64,000 nt of DNA from Massilia violaceinigra (lineage in GTDB: Bacteria > Pseudomonadota > Gammaproteobacteria > Burkholderiales > Burkholderiaceae_D). A model generated the notes under the pieces. The model was not told the DNA's origin and did no database searches. It saw nothing but the letters and a program-made list of their open reading frames with translations. Location of the stretch: NCBI RefSeq assembly GCF_002752675.1, contig NZ_CP024608.1, positions 5,022,001 to 5,086,000 on the forward strand. The letters are read 5' to 3'. A program made the translations under genes and the position numbers. Below are positions 1 to 9,173 of this stretch, one piece after another; position 1 is the first letter of the stretch, and the number at the start of each line of letters is the position of its first letter.

Positions 1-2682
1 TTGCGCGAAGTGGTGCGCCATCAGCGCGAAGGTCAGTTCATAGCAGCCCTGGTAGAGCTGCATCAGCGAACGGGCCTTGGGATCGGTCACCACGGTGCAG
101 TCGGCGCGTGGGTCGAGTACCGGATTTTTCAGCGCCGGCACGGCCGGTTCGAACGGTTTTTCGCGTGCCGAAAAGCGGCCGGCCAGGGCGCGCAGCCGCT
201 GGAAATGCGACACGGCGAAATGGGGCGATTCCACCGCCACCCCTTCGCCCTGTTCGGTGACGAAGTCGAGCGCGAACAGCGCGCTGTCGCGGTCGCTAAC
301 TTCCAGCTGATAGGCGGGATAGGCGCGGTTGGTGAGCTCTTTGAGGAACAGGTGGTGCTCGCCGCCGCGTTTGCCGCCGTCGGCGTCGAACAGATCGGGC
401 AGATCGGCCACGGCCTGGCGGATCGCCGCATAGAAGGTGGCGATCGATTTACCGGGCGTGGGAAGATAGTCGGGCCACTCGAAACGCACGAATCTGGCCA
501 GCACATGCTCGGAAAAAGGGTCGAAGGCAAATTCCGTGTCCAGGCCGAAGCGCTGGCGCGCCTGTTCTCCCAGCGCCGGGGCGCCGGCGTAGAACGGCTC
601 GCCGAGCGCCATCAGCACATTGTTGACCATCAGGTAGTGAATCATTTCTTCATGGGCGATTTCGAGCAGGGCGCCACGCGCTCCGCTGTTGCGGCGCCGG
701 TCCTCGGTGCCGCAGGCCAGCTCCAGCTCGTCCGGCAGCCAGCGGCCGGCCTCGACCAGTTTCACTCCCTGCGCATAGTTGGGAATGGCATACGCGGCGT
801 ACAGGTACTGCAGCATGAGCGACAGTTCCAGGTCGATCGCCTTTTTCAGCTCGGCGATCAACTCGGCCTTGCAGCCGATGACATGCGGTGCGACCGCTTG
901 AGGAAGCGTGGACTTGGCGGCCGCTTCGACCTGGGTCAGGTATTTCAGGAACAGGCGCGATTTCGGCAGCGACAGTTCACGCGTGCTCGGCATGTAATAG
1001 CTCTTGTCCCGGTTCTGCGGATCGCACATCTGCCACATCAGGCGCGAATAGGTTTCGCACTTGCAGTGGTCCGCCAGGCTGAACACCTTGTCCGACATGA
1101 AGGGATAGACCAGCTCGTAGTAGCTCATCACGTGCTGGTAGAGAAAGGCGTAATCGACCTGTTCGGCCGGTATGTCGTCCAGATGCCAGTCGTCGGGCAG
1201 CACCCTCGCGCCGATGAACTGCTGCCCCTGTGCCTCGCCCAGCATGATGCGGGTCGCGCCTGAACGGCGGCCCGTGAGGGTCAGGTCCGCATAGCCAACT
1301 CCCAGCGCCGATGGCGCCACGCGCACGCCGACGATCTCGCCATCCTGCGCCTGCGCCGTCAGCGCCGGATGCGCCGCCAGCTCGCCGCGCAAGCGGCTTT
1401 GTACCGTGATCGTCTGCGGAAAGTCCTGCTGTCGTTGCCGGTTGGGCGCTTCCAGATACAGATGGTTGCTGTCGGACTGCAGCACCCAGTCGGCTTCGTC
1501 CCACTGCGCCTGCGCGCTGGACATGCTGAGCGAACCCGAGGCCGTGGCCGGGTGGAGCAGCGGCACATCGAAGACACCATGATGGCGCCAGTAGTCGAGG
1601 TACAGCTGTTGCGGGATGCGGGCGATCAGCTTGCCGGTGGCACCGTGCAGCATGAGATCGCCCAGCGCAAGCTTGCCGCCCAGCGCATGGGTAGGATGCT
1701 GTTCGGACACGGCGCCGGCCTCGCGCGTGGTGAACGGGATGGCCGTCGGCATATTCACCGACACCCGGTCCGCATGCACCTTCACCAGTACCGGCCCCAG
1801 GCTGCTCTGGCGCGGCAGCAGCAAACGGCCGGCCGGATAGGTGGCCAGCTCGTCGCGGCGCCACAGGCCGATGCCGCCGGCCAGGTCGTAGAACACCGGC
1901 GAATCGGGTTTCTGCGGCGTCGACATATTGAACAGCGCATACTGGACCGTCAGCCCCAGCACATCCTCGTCGGCAAGCGCCTCTTGCAAGGCGCGCATGC
2001 TGGCCGGCAGCGGTGTGTCCGGATTGAAGAGGAAATGCGGATCGAGCTTCGCCACGGAAAACTGGAACAGCCTGGAACGGCCGAATTCATCGTCGAGAAA
2101 ATGCCCGCTGCGCTCGCTGATATGGCCGCTGCCGACCCAGCGTACCGAATGCGCCTGCCCGATATCGGCGCTGAACAGGCTCGGTGTGTTGGGCGTGGCT
2201 TGCTTGCCGCTGAGCGTGAACTGGCCCGCGTAAATGAGGGTGGTGTCCGGCTCGGCGGGGTTGTTGTCGACCCATCTGGCGCGGTTGACCGTGGTGCGCA
2301 GATAGTCGTTGTAATGTCCCCACAGGGCCAGCTTGGCGCCGACCAGCGCGTCCTCGGTATCGACCTCGCCATCGCGCAGCTGGACGCCGGTGATCCTGGC
2401 GTTTTCCCACGAAAAGTGATTGTTGCCGCAAAAATTGTAGCCGGCCGCCTCGCTGAAGATGCCCTCCGGATCCGGCTTGCCCGCCGCATCGAACCTGGGA
2501 GCAAGCTGTTTCATGTGCTCATGGAATTCCGACGGCGGGCGGCTCAGGTCGAATGGTTCGCCCGCGATCGATACCGCATTCGTCGCGATATCGATATGGC
2601 CGTGCGTATTGCGGTTGGCAGTGGGCACATTAGCGCGGGCAAACCCCCGAAAATGAAAGCGGGGAAAGTCGAGAATGCTCAT
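1..2682 (-). CDS. vioB: VioB, 2-imino-3-(indol-3-yl)propanoate dimerase (partial, 3' end off window)
   Basis: Second enzyme of violacein synthesis: it couples two molecules of the imine made by VioA, a heme-dependent step in the characterised Chromobacterium enzyme. The frame is open for 894 codons from the ATG at 2682 to the window edge, against about 998 residues in Chromobacterium, so roughly the last 100 residues are missing. The N-terminus MSILDFPRFHFRG matches the family. A C-terminal ferritin-like part is visible: DLELSLMLQYLYAAY near residue 610 and EIAHEEMIHYLMVNN near residue 675. The start codon overlaps the vioA stop as ATGA, so the two genes are translationally coupled. vioC, vioD and vioE would be expected beyond position 1. 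The assignment rests on remembered similarity to VioB along the whole visible length and is very secure. Confidence 0.96.
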   Translation of the reverse strand, partial: MSILDFPRFHFRGFARANVPTANRNTHGHIDIATNAVSIAGEPFDLSRPPSEFHEHMKQLAPRFDAAGKPDPEGIFSEAAGYNFCGNNHFSWENARITGVQLRDGEVDTEDALVGAKLALWGHYNDYLRTTVNRARWVDNNPAEPDTTLIYAGQFTLSGKQATPNTPSLFSADIGQAHSVRWVGSGHISERSGHFLDDEFGRSRLFQFSVAKLDPHFLFNPDTPLPASMRALQEALADEDVLGLTVQYALFNMSTPQKPDSPVFYDLAGGIGLWRRDELATYPAGRLLLPRQSSLGPVLVKVHADRVSVNMPTAIPFTTREAGAVSEQHPTHALGGKLALGDLMLHGATGKLIARIPQQLYLDYWRHHGVFDVPLLHPATASGSLSMSSAQAQWDEADWVLQSDSNHLYLEAPNRQRQQDFPQTITVQSRLRGELAAHPALTAQAQDGEIVGVRVAPSALGVGYADLTLTGRRSGATRIMLGEAQGQQFIGARVLPDDWHLDDIPAEQVDYAFLYQHVMSYYELVYPFMSDKVFSLADHCKCETYSRLMWQMCDPQNRDKSYYMPSTRELSLPKSRLFLKYLTQVEAAAKSTLPQAVAPHVIGCKAELIAELKKAIDLELSLMLQYLYAAYAIPNYAQGVKLVEAGRWLPDELELACGTEDRRRNSGARGALLEIAHEEMIHYLMVNNVLMALGEPFYAGAPALGEQARQRFGLDTEFAFDPFSEHVLARFVRFEWPDYLPTPGKSIATFYAAIRQAVADLPDLFDADGGKRGGEHHLFLKELTNRAYPAYQLEVSDRDSALFALDFVTEQGEGVAVESPHFAVSHFQRLRALAGRFSAREKPFEPAVPALKNPVLDPRADCTVVTDPKARSLMQLYQGCYELTFALMAHHFAQ

Positions 2683-3986
2683 GCGCGCTCAGTAAGAGAG
2701 GTGGCGAGGGTAAAGTCGTGCCCGGATTGTGCTGGCGGATGGCTGAGCCGTTCCAGCAACAGGCGGGTAGCGTGCCCGGCGCTGATCAAGCTGCCTTCCA
2801 TCCAGCCGCAATGCGAGGTATACGCGTCCGAGCAGGAGATGATGCCGTCGCGGTGGAGCAGGGTTGCTGGATGCTCGGCTTCCGGCTCCAGGCTGAACTC
2901 GACGCCATGCGGCCAGTGCTTGTAAAAATGCGCCTTGATCTGCGGCAGCGGCTGACCGTTCAGCGGCAGCACTTCTTTCAGGTGATGGCGGACCCGGTCC
3001 AGGTAAACGTCTTCCCCTTGCTCCAGGTACTCCCGCCAATAGGTGGCGCTGGCGCTGTCGGTGTAGAACACCAGGTATTTGTCGCCCTTGAAGTAGATTT
3101 TCCGAAGAGGATTATCGGCCATCAGCACTTTGTCGGTCAGCCCGAGCGCGTCCCACCAGGCTGTTTCGAAGGTCAGGAATCCTTTGAACAAAGGCAGGGA
3201 ATCGTACTGGAAGGGACTGAAGGCGGCCGGAAAATCCATGTTCAGGCGCTTCATGGCGGTCGGCGGGAGGGTCGTGATCACATGGCGCGCCCGGTGCATC
3301 TGAGTATCGCCCATATGGCGGAAGGCGAGGACATGGTCGGTGCCGGACTTTTCAACCGACAGCAAGCGATGCCCCAGCCGGAATTCCACGCCGGCGTCCT
3401 GGGCCTGGCGCTGCAACTGACGCAGCAGCTCGCTGTAGCCGTCGGTGGCATAGCGCCACTCGTTGGCGGCGTTTTCGGTAAAGCTTTGTGTTTCCGGGTG
3501 CTTTTTGATGATGTCGTAGGCCATCGCTGCCGAGACCACCGGCAGCAGCAAGGCGTCGTAACCGGTCGCCTTGATCATGCGGGTCGCTTCGGCGGCGCCC
3601 AGGTACTGGCTGACGAATTCAAGGAAGGAATCGTTCGGATGTTTTTTCAGCATCGCACTCAGGCTCAGCAGAGTTGCCTTCAGTTTCTCCTGCGCCTGAT
3701 CGAGCGACACCACCTGGGTGAAAGGGTAGGTCGCATGCGCCAGCCCGCATTCCTGCATGAGTTGCTCGAAATGCGGATGGAGTTGCGGCGAGTAGCGGGC
3801 GGCGCCGAGTTCGGCGATTTCCTCCTCGTCTACTTTATGCGACTGGATGCGCCCGCCCACCGTCGTATCCATGTCGAACACCCTGATCCGTAAATTCTTG
3901 CCGGCGGCGGCGTTGATCAACTGGGTCGCACAACTGAGGCCCCCTATGCCTGCGCCAACTATGCAAATGTCAGAATAATTTGTCAT
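2679..3986 (-). CDS. vioA: VioA, FAD-dependent L-tryptophan oxidase
   Basis: First enzyme of violacein synthesis; it oxidises L-tryptophan to indole-3-pyruvate imine. The 435 residues match the Chromobacterium enzyme (about 418). Visible features are the dinucleotide-binding SDICIVGAGIGGLSCA at residues 5-20, ELGAARYSPQLHPHF near residue 58, NPLRKIYFKGDKYL in the middle and a C-terminal SDAYTSHCGWMEG. A Shine-Dalgarno AAAAGGA lies 7 bases upstream of the ATG. It is the promoter-proximal gene and overlaps vioB by 4 bases. The last 25 residues or so run past the usual VioA end. In relatives the operon is controlled by quorum sensing, but I see no convincing lux box immediately upstream. Confidence 0.96.
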   Translation of the reverse strand: MTNYSDICIVGAGIGGLSCATQLINAAAGKNLRIRVFDMDTTVGGRIQSHKVDEEEIAELGAARYSPQLHPHFEQLMQECGLAHATYPFTQVVSLDQAQEKLKATLLSLSAMLKKHPNDSFLEFVSQYLGAAEATRMIKATGYDALLLPVVSAAMAYDIIKKHPETQSFTENAANEWRYATDGYSELLRQLQRQAQDAGVEFRLGHRLLSVEKSGTDHVLAFRHMGDTQMHRARHVITTLPPTAMKRLNMDFPAAFSPFQYDSLPLFKGFLTFETAWWDALGLTDKVLMADNPLRKIYFKGDKYLVFYTDSASATYWREYLEQGEDVYLDRVRHHLKEVLPLNGQPLPQIKAHFYKHWPHGVEFSLEPEAEHPATLLHRDGIISCSDAYTSHCGWMEGSLISAGHATRLLLERLSHPPAQSGHDFTLATSLTERA

Positions 3987-4786
3987 CCAGAATCCTTTTA
4001 GTTAATCAAGAACCGGTAACCAAGGTGCGCCCGCCGTGATGCGGCATGTCGAGAGGCGCAGCGTGCAGCCCGCTTGCCGGGCGAGACCGGCTGTGGGATG
4101 AAGTGCGTCCGTCGAACACCGGCGTGGTTGACGAATGGTCGATTTTGCTAAGCGTGTTTTCTGTTGCCGGGCCAACGGCCCGCCGCTTCTGTGGCAAGCG
4201 GGTGATGCTGAAGAGCGAATTTCCATTGCGAATTCAACTGCGTGTTTCTCGTTGCCGTCATGCCGGATCCACATGACAACATGCTGTTGCTCATCCGAAA
4301 TTCTTGCCTAATTGCAAAGACAGCACGACTTTACATATACCTCTTTGTGAATGTAGCTATCAAGTCGTATAGGTAGGCTGCGGTGGTCATAAGCTGATAC
4401 ACACGCCGTTAAAAAAGCGCTACGTCGGCCCGAGGTGGCGAGCGGCGTGGCGGCTTTGCAACCCGGCGAGGATAAGTGGGAATTGAATTACTTGAAAATG
4501 CGGCTCGCGGCCGACCTGCCCGCACGCCCGGCATGCCAGTCAAGCGCGTCGCCAGCCAGAGCGGCCTCGGCACGGAGTACAATCGGCGCCGCGCCTTTGC
4601 CGCGCAACTGGGCGTGGTGCCGGGCGACTACCAGGCGCACTTCGGCTGAGAACGGAAACGCGATGATGCGGACGTTTGGAAACCCGTGTGGATGTCGTGG
4701 GGCCAGTTGCGCTTGCGGGGGCCTGAGAAACAACATGCTGTCGGATAACGCGTGCAATCGCACAAATTTAGTGAAAAGGGACTGTT
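3987..4786. promoter_or_regulatory. vioA upstream region with candidate promoter and inverted repeat
   Basis: This 800-bp stretch between vioA and the thioesterase holds no intact gene. On the minus strand a possible promoter for vioA reads TTGATA, an 18-base spacer, then TATATG (about 4338-4367), giving a leader of about 350 bases. It lies between the arms ACGACTT (4325-4331) and AAGTCGT (4362-4368), a perfect 7-bp inverted repeat spaced by 30 bases. Whether these sites work is inference. The plus-strand part around 4500-4650 holds a decayed regulator fragment, listed separately. Confidence 0.35.
4533..4649 (+). pseudogene. Remnant of an AraC/GlxA-family regulator (C-terminal HTH end)
   Basis: From the ATG at 4533 the frame reads MPVKRVASQSGLGTEYNRRR and then AFAAQLGVVPGDYQAHFG before TGA. 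This is the second helix-turn-helix and closing segment typical of GlxA-type AraC regulators (the family pattern is roughly ..VA..CGFG....LRRAF...LGV.P.DYR..F). Conserved positions have drifted: Leu for Phe after the Gly, and Arg for Leu before RR. The frame continues upstream only as unrecognisable sequence, and the rest of the gene is gone. I read it as a dead fragment, not a small protein. Confidence 0.6.
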
Positions 4787-5212
4787 TTGGACTGGGACCA
4801 TGTAAATCCATTCGTGCAGACGATCACGCCACAGTCAGGCGATATCGACGGGCTCAATCACACCAACAATGCCGTGTATGTTCAATGGTGCGAACAGATC
4901 GGCTGGGCGCATTCGCACAAGCTGGGATTGACCCTGGACGATTACCGCCGCCTGGACCGGGCGATGGCGATCCGGCGCGGCGAGTATGACTACCTGCTTC
5001 CCACCGTTCTCGGTGAGTCCCTGACCTTGGCCACCTGGCTGACCGGTGGCGATGGCAAGATCGCGATGGAGCGCCGTTTTCAACTGATCAGGGACAGCGA
5101 TGGTGTGACTGTCCTGCGCGGGCGGTGGGATCTGGTGTGCATTGAAATAAGCAGCGGCCGGGTGCGCCGCATGCCGTCCGAGTTTCTTGATGCCTATGTC
5201 CCTGGCGCGTAA
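4787..5212 (+). CDS. Hotdog-fold acyl-CoA thioesterase
   Basis: A 141-residue protein of the 4-hydroxybenzoyl-CoA thioesterase / YbgC-FadM type. Such enzymes cleave acyl-CoA thioesters in the cytoplasm. The signature is the N-terminal GDIDGLNHTNNAVYVQWCEQ (residues 18-37), with an Asp ahead of the His-Thr-Asn-Asn turn. The substrate cannot be told from sequence. The start is TTG at 4787, chosen because AAAAGGG ends 6 bases before it; no in-frame ATG lies nearby. It stands alone on this strand, divergent from vioA. Confidence 0.85.
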   Translation: MDWDHVNPFVQTITPQSGDIDGLNHTNNAVYVQWCEQIGWAHSHKLGLTLDDYRRLDRAMAIRRGEYDYLLPTVLGESLTLATWLTGGDGKIAMERRFQLIRDSDGVTVLRGRWDLVCIEISSGRVRRMPSEFLDAYVPGA

Positions 5213-5259
5213 TTGACGCTTTTCTGTAGCCGTTTAGCATGTTTGAAGTTTATCGATAG

Positions 5260-5625
5260 TTGAACAACAATCGAAACAGGTTGATCGGAGATCAGCTTGT
5301 TTGGCCGTTTGACGACAATGAACTTCCGCTGATGGGCGAGCAACGCGCCGCGATGAGCAAGCGCTTCGCGCGCATCGCCGCCACTGGTGGCGCCGCAGTG
5401 CGACTGGGCGAGGACGCGCGCACCCCGCTGCAGGAAGCCATCCGTCGGCGCCGCGCCGACCTGGTGGGCACGCTGCTCGATAACGGTGCCAAAGCCGATG
5501 CCGCATCCGCGTGGCAGGCCGTGGAGACTCGCCAGCCCGCCATCTTGCGCCTGCTGGTATCGCACGGCGCGCCGCTGTCGGCAGCCACGCCGGCGGGACC
5601 GGCCCTGGCCGGTTATGTGCGTTGA
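5260..5625 (+). CDS. Small ankyrin-repeat protein
   Basis: The frame carries about two ankyrin units: TPLQEAIRRRRADLVGTLLD, then NGAKADAA, then QPAILRLLVSHGAPL. Ankyrin repeats mediate protein binding and give no hint of a specific job. The longest version starts at TTG 5260 without a clear ribosome site; ATG 5332, just ahead of the repeats, is an alternative. With only two repeats it may be the surviving end of a longer gene. It meets the TonB receptor gene tail to tail, 15 bases away. Confidence 0.55.
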   Translation: MNNNRNRLIGDQLVWPFDDNELPLMGEQRAAMSKRFARIAATGGAAVRLGEDARTPLQEAIRRRRADLVGTLLDNGAKADAASAWQAVETRQPAILRLLVSHGAPLSAATPAGPALAGYVR

Positions 5626-5640
5626 GCGGCGCGCGGCACC

Positions 5641-8067
5641 TTACCAGCGATAGTTCGCCGTGGCGAGCAGCTCGCGCCGGTCGCCCGGATAGCAGTCGCC
5701 ATCGCTGCAGTTGCCAAGATGCTTCTTGTCGAACAGGTTGCGGGCGTTGAGCGACAATTCCCAGTGGTTGCCGAACTGATAGCCCAGGCGGGCATCGAAC
5801 AGCGTCACGCCCGGCACCCAGCGCGTGTTCTCGTAGTCCGGCACCTTGCTGTTGTAGCGCACGCCCAGCCCCACCTTCACGCCGGCGACCCAGTCGGCGG
5901 GCACACGGGCGTTCAGCCACAGCGCTACCTTGTGCGCGGGCACCAGGCCATTCTTGCGCCCGACCAGCTTGGGATTGGTATCGCGCGTGACCCTGGCGTT
6001 GGTGTAGCTGTAGCTCGCCGTCATGTCCAGCCCCTGCACCAGGCTGGCGTTCGCTTCCAGCTCCAGTCCGCGCGATCCCACTTCGCCGCGCTGCACGTTG
6101 AAGTTGGGATGGAGCGGATCGGCGGCTGCCACGTTTTGCTGGACGATATCGAACAGCGCCGCCGATACCATGGCGTTCGCGCCGTCCGGCTCGTAGCGCA
6201 CGCCGATTTCATATTGGCGGCCGCTGGTCGGCTTGAACTTGACGCCCTCGAAGGTCGCGCCGGACTGCGGCTCGAACGAGGTGGAGTAGCCCGCGTATGG
6301 CGATATGCCGCCCGGCAGCAGCCAGACGCCACCCAGGCGGCCGGTGATTTTGTTGGTGCTCACGGGGCCGCTGACCCAGGCGGCAACCGCATTTTCCCGG
6401 TAGCGGTCCTGGCGCAAGCCGGCCACGACCACGAATTGCTCGTCGTACTTGGCCTGGTTTTGCAGGTACAGGCCAGTCTGGCGGGTTTCGGCCGCGTAAT
6501 CGGGCGCCAGGGCGGGCGCGGCGAACGGGCCGCGACCTTCCAGCAAGTCGAAGGGTTTGTTGTCGGAGCCGCCGCGATAGACCGCGCCGCTGACCTTGCT
6601 CAGGTCGATTCCGGCGATCGTCGTATTGGCCCACTTCCCGGCGTTCCACCTGGTTTCGAGGTAGTTATCGGTCTGCCAGCTCTCGGCGTAATCCGTGATG
6701 TGCTGCGCACGGCGCGTGACCAAGGTGTCGCTCACCACTCCCGTGATGAAGTGGACCCGGTAGTCGAGCTTGACCTTGCCGTACCTGCTGCGACTGTGAA
6801 AGGCGAGCTTGTCGTTGATGCGGTGATCGAACAGCAGCCCGGTCGACCATTGATCGCGATAAAACTGGTCCCAGCCCTTCTCGGCGACCGGAATGTAGCG
6901 GCCCAGCGCCTCGGTGTACTTGTAGGGGTAGGCGTCGCCATCGATCCGGTCCTCCTGGTAGTTCGCCAGCAGGGTCAGGGCCGTGTCGCTATCGATTCTG
7001 TAGGTCAGCGACGGCGCGAAGTAGCGCTCTTTCTTGCTGGTGCCCGGCGTCATCAGGTCGTACTGCTCATTGAGCCCGACCAGCCTGTAGAGCAGGGCGC
7101 CGTCGGCGCTTAACGGCCCGGAAATATCGCCGGCCACGCCGCGCCGGTCGATATCGCCGGCGCGCACGCGGATCTCGCCTTGCGCCTCGCCGGTGGGACG
7201 CTTGGTGATCGAATTGACCGTGCCGCCGGGGATGTTGCTACCAAACAGCAGCGAGGCCGGCCCACGCAGGAATTCCACGCGCTCCACGCCGTAGCTGTTC
7301 AAGCGCGGCATGGCGTACATATTGCCGGCGTCCTTCAAACCGTCGCGGAAGTTGCCGCCGTTGGTGCTGCCGATACCGCGCGCGATCGACCAGTCATAGC
7401 GGTCGTCGCGGCCGTAGGTTCGCGGCGTAAAGCCCGGCACGTATTCCAGCGCCTCGGCCAGGTTGGAGACGCCGCGCGCGTCCAGGTTGTCGCGTGTGAC
7501 CACCGAGATCGACTGGGGAATCTCACGCGTTGCGGTGGCCGTTTTGGTCGCCGTGCTGTTGCGCTTGGCGACATAGCCGGCCAGCGGCGCGGTTGCGCTC
7601 TCGGCGTCGAGGCGCGCCGTCACCGTGATTTCGGACAGGGATTGCGTGCTCGCCGGCGGCGCTGCGGCAGCGGCGGCCGGCTCGCGCTTGGCCAGCACAT
7701 AACCGCCATTGGCCTGCGCCACCGCACCCAGGCCGCTTCCTTGCAGCAGTTGGGCCAGGCCGTCCGGCACGCCGTAGCTGCCGTTCAGGCCCTGGCTGTG
7801 CAGGCCGGCGGTGCTTGCGGTGGGAAACGACAGCAAGATGCCCGCTTCGCGGCCGAAGCGGTTCAGCGCCCCCTCCAGCGGCCCGGCCGGGATGGCGTAA
7901 GCCTTGCGCGCCGACGCACCCTCTGCGGCCAGCGCCGCGCCTGGCAAGATGGACGCGGCAACCAGGCCGGTCGCCAGCGCGTGGCCGATGGCCGCCATCA
8001 GTGCGCGCTGGGTGAAGCGTGGCCGCGGCAACGATCGCGGATGACGGTGTGAATGATGTGGGCCCAT
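5641..8067 (-). CDS. TonB-dependent ferric-siderophore receptor with STN signalling domain
   Basis: An outer-membrane receptor of 808 residues in the FecA/FpvA class. After the signal peptide comes an STN (secretin and TonB N-terminal) domain, beginning AYAIPAGPLEGALNRFG, that passes a signal to a FecR anti-sigma factor. A plug follows (ATREIPQSISVVTRDNL and RGPASLLFGSNIPGGTVNSI) and then a 22-strand-type barrel ending in the aromatic ATANYRW. The ATG at 8067 was chosen because AGAGGAA sits 6 bases upstream; a longer in-frame start at 8121 lacks one. fecR and fecI lie directly upstream on the same strand, the usual FecI-FecR-FecA surface-signalling arrangement. Iron control is likely through the Fur box ahead of fecI. 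The siderophore is not identifiable. Confidence 0.92.
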   Translation of the reverse strand: MGPHHSHRHPRSLPRPRFTQRALMAAIGHALATGLVAASILPGAALAAEGASARKAYAIPAGPLEGALNRFGREAGILLSFPTASTAGLHSQGLNGSYGVPDGLAQLLQGSGLGAVAQANGGYVLAKREPAAAAAAPPASTQSLSEITVTARLDAESATAPLAGYVAKRNSTATKTATATREIPQSISVVTRDNLDARGVSNLAEALEYVPGFTPRTYGRDDRYDWSIARGIGSTNGGNFRDGLKDAGNMYAMPRLNSYGVERVEFLRGPASLLFGSNIPGGTVNSITKRPTGEAQGEIRVRAGDIDRRGVAGDISGPLSADGALLYRLVGLNEQYDLMTPGTSKKERYFAPSLTYRIDSDTALTLLANYQEDRIDGDAYPYKYTEALGRYIPVAEKGWDQFYRDQWSTGLLFDHRINDKLAFHSRSRYGKVKLDYRVHFITGVVSDTLVTRRAQHITDYAESWQTDNYLETRWNAGKWANTTIAGIDLSKVSGAVYRGGSDNKPFDLLEGRGPFAAPALAPDYAAETRQTGLYLQNQAKYDEQFVVVAGLRQDRYRENAVAAWVSGPVSTNKITGRLGGVWLLPGGISPYAGYSTSFEPQSGATFEGVKFKPTSGRQYEIGVRYEPDGANAMVSAALFDIVQQNVAAADPLHPNFNVQRGEVGSRGLELEANASLVQGLDMTASYSYTNARVTRDTNPKLVGRKNGLVPAHKVALWLNARVPADWVAGVKVGLGVRYNSKVPDYENTRWVPGVTLFDARLGYQFGNHWELSLNARNLFDKKHLGNCSDGDCYPGDRRELLATANYRW

Positions 8068-8159
8068 GCTCGATTCCTCTGGTAAAAGTTGAAGATGTGT
8101 CGTACTTATCTTCCATGTCACGCGAGAGTCGAAAACAGCTCAGTCTTGCGAAAAATAGG

Positions 8160-9173
8160 TCAGCGCCGCGCCGGGCGCAGAGTCACCCAGTAGCGCGTGA
8201 GGAAGTCGATCTCCACAGGCAGCGTGGTGCGCAGGGTGTCGAGGATGCGGTCGGTGTCGGCCAGCGGATAGCTGCCGGACACGCGCAGGCCGGCGATTGC
8301 GCTGTCGCAGCCCAGGCGGCCGTGCCGGTGGCGGCCCAGTTCGGCGAGGAAATCGTCCAGGCGCATGCCGCTGGCGACCAGCATGCCGTCGGTCCAGGCC
8401 ATGCTGTCGTCGTCGGCGGCCTGGGGCGCGGCGACCGCGGCGGCGCTGAAGCGGGCCTGCTCGCCCGCGCGCAGGATGCGCAGCGGTACTGGCGCGGCGT
8501 GGCGCGGGCGCACCGCCACCGCGCCCTCGAACACATCGACGCGGCTGGCGCCGGCATGCTGGCGCACGGCGAAACGGGTCCCGAGCGGATGCAGTTCGCC
8601 TTCGGCGGTTTCGACGATGAATGGCCTGGCGGCGCGGTCTTTACCCGTGCTGACCAGAATCTCGCCGCCGACCAGGCGCAGGCGCCGTTCGGTGCTGGTG
8701 AAACGCACGTCGATCGCACTGCCGCTGTTGAGCGACACGGTGCTGCCATCAGCCAGCACGACCGTGCGCCGCTGGCCGACGCCGGTGCGCGCGTCGGCGC
8801 TCCATTCCCGCCATGGCGTGTGCTCGCGCGCAAGCCAGGCGCCACCGCCAGCGCACAGCACGACCGCCAGGGCCTTGACGGCGTCGCGCCGGGGCAGGGG
8901 GCGCGCGGGCGCGGCAGGCGTATCGATCAGCGCGTCGTGGGCGAGCTGCGCCGCCGCGGCCGAGCCGCCGAGAGCGCCGCGCCAGCGCGCATTGACGGTG
9001 GCGATGCGCTGCCAGGCGCGCTCGTGGTCGGGGTGCTCGGCGCGCCACTGTTGCATGGCTTCGCACGTGGCATCACCGCCTTCGCCCGACTGCAATTCGA
9101 CCAGCCATTCGACCGCCCGCCGCGCCACGCCCGCTGGCACCGGGCTCGACCCGGCGGCATCGGCGCTGCCCAT
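8160..9173 (-). CDS. FecR-family sigma-factor regulator
   Basis: A 337-residue inner-membrane signal transducer that relays receptor occupancy to the FecI-type sigma factor. The N-terminal cytoplasmic part (DUF4880-like: RRAVEWLVELQSGE and QQWRAEHPDHERAWQRI) is followed by one membrane segment near residues 100-118 (VKALAVVLCAGGGAWL). The periplasmic FecR domain contains GQRRTVVLADGSTVSLNSGS and a C-terminal STN-like portion. The ATG at 9173 overlaps the last base of the fecI stop, so the pair is coupled. The receptor gene follows after 92 bases. Confidence 0.92.
   Translation of the reverse strand: MGSADAAGSSPVPAGVARRAVEWLVELQSGEGGDATCEAMQQWRAEHPDHERAWQRIATVNARWRGALGGSAAAAQLAHDALIDTPAAPARPLPRRDAVKALAVVLCAGGGAWLAREHTPWREWSADARTGVGQRRTVVLADGSTVSLNSGSAIDVRFTSTERRLRLVGGEILVSTGKDRAARPFIVETAEGELHPLGTRFAVRQHAGASRVDVFEGAVAVRPRHAAPVPLRILRAGEQARFSAAAVAAPQAADDDSMAWTDGMLVASGMRLDDFLAELGRHRHGRLGCDSAIAGLRVSGSYPLADTDRILDTLRTTLPVEIDFLTRYWVTLRPARR

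Noticed and set aside
1-2925. Long plus-strand open frames opposite vioB
   Set aside because: They are antisense shadows of a gene whose protein matches VioB over its whole length; the plus-strand products look like low-complexity Gly/Arg/His/Gln sequence.
3987-4430. lux box for a LuxR/CviR-type regulator ahead of vioA
   Set aside because: I searched for a 20-bp CTG-N-CAG-like palindrome and found none convincing; only the ACGACTT/AAGTCGT pair stands out.
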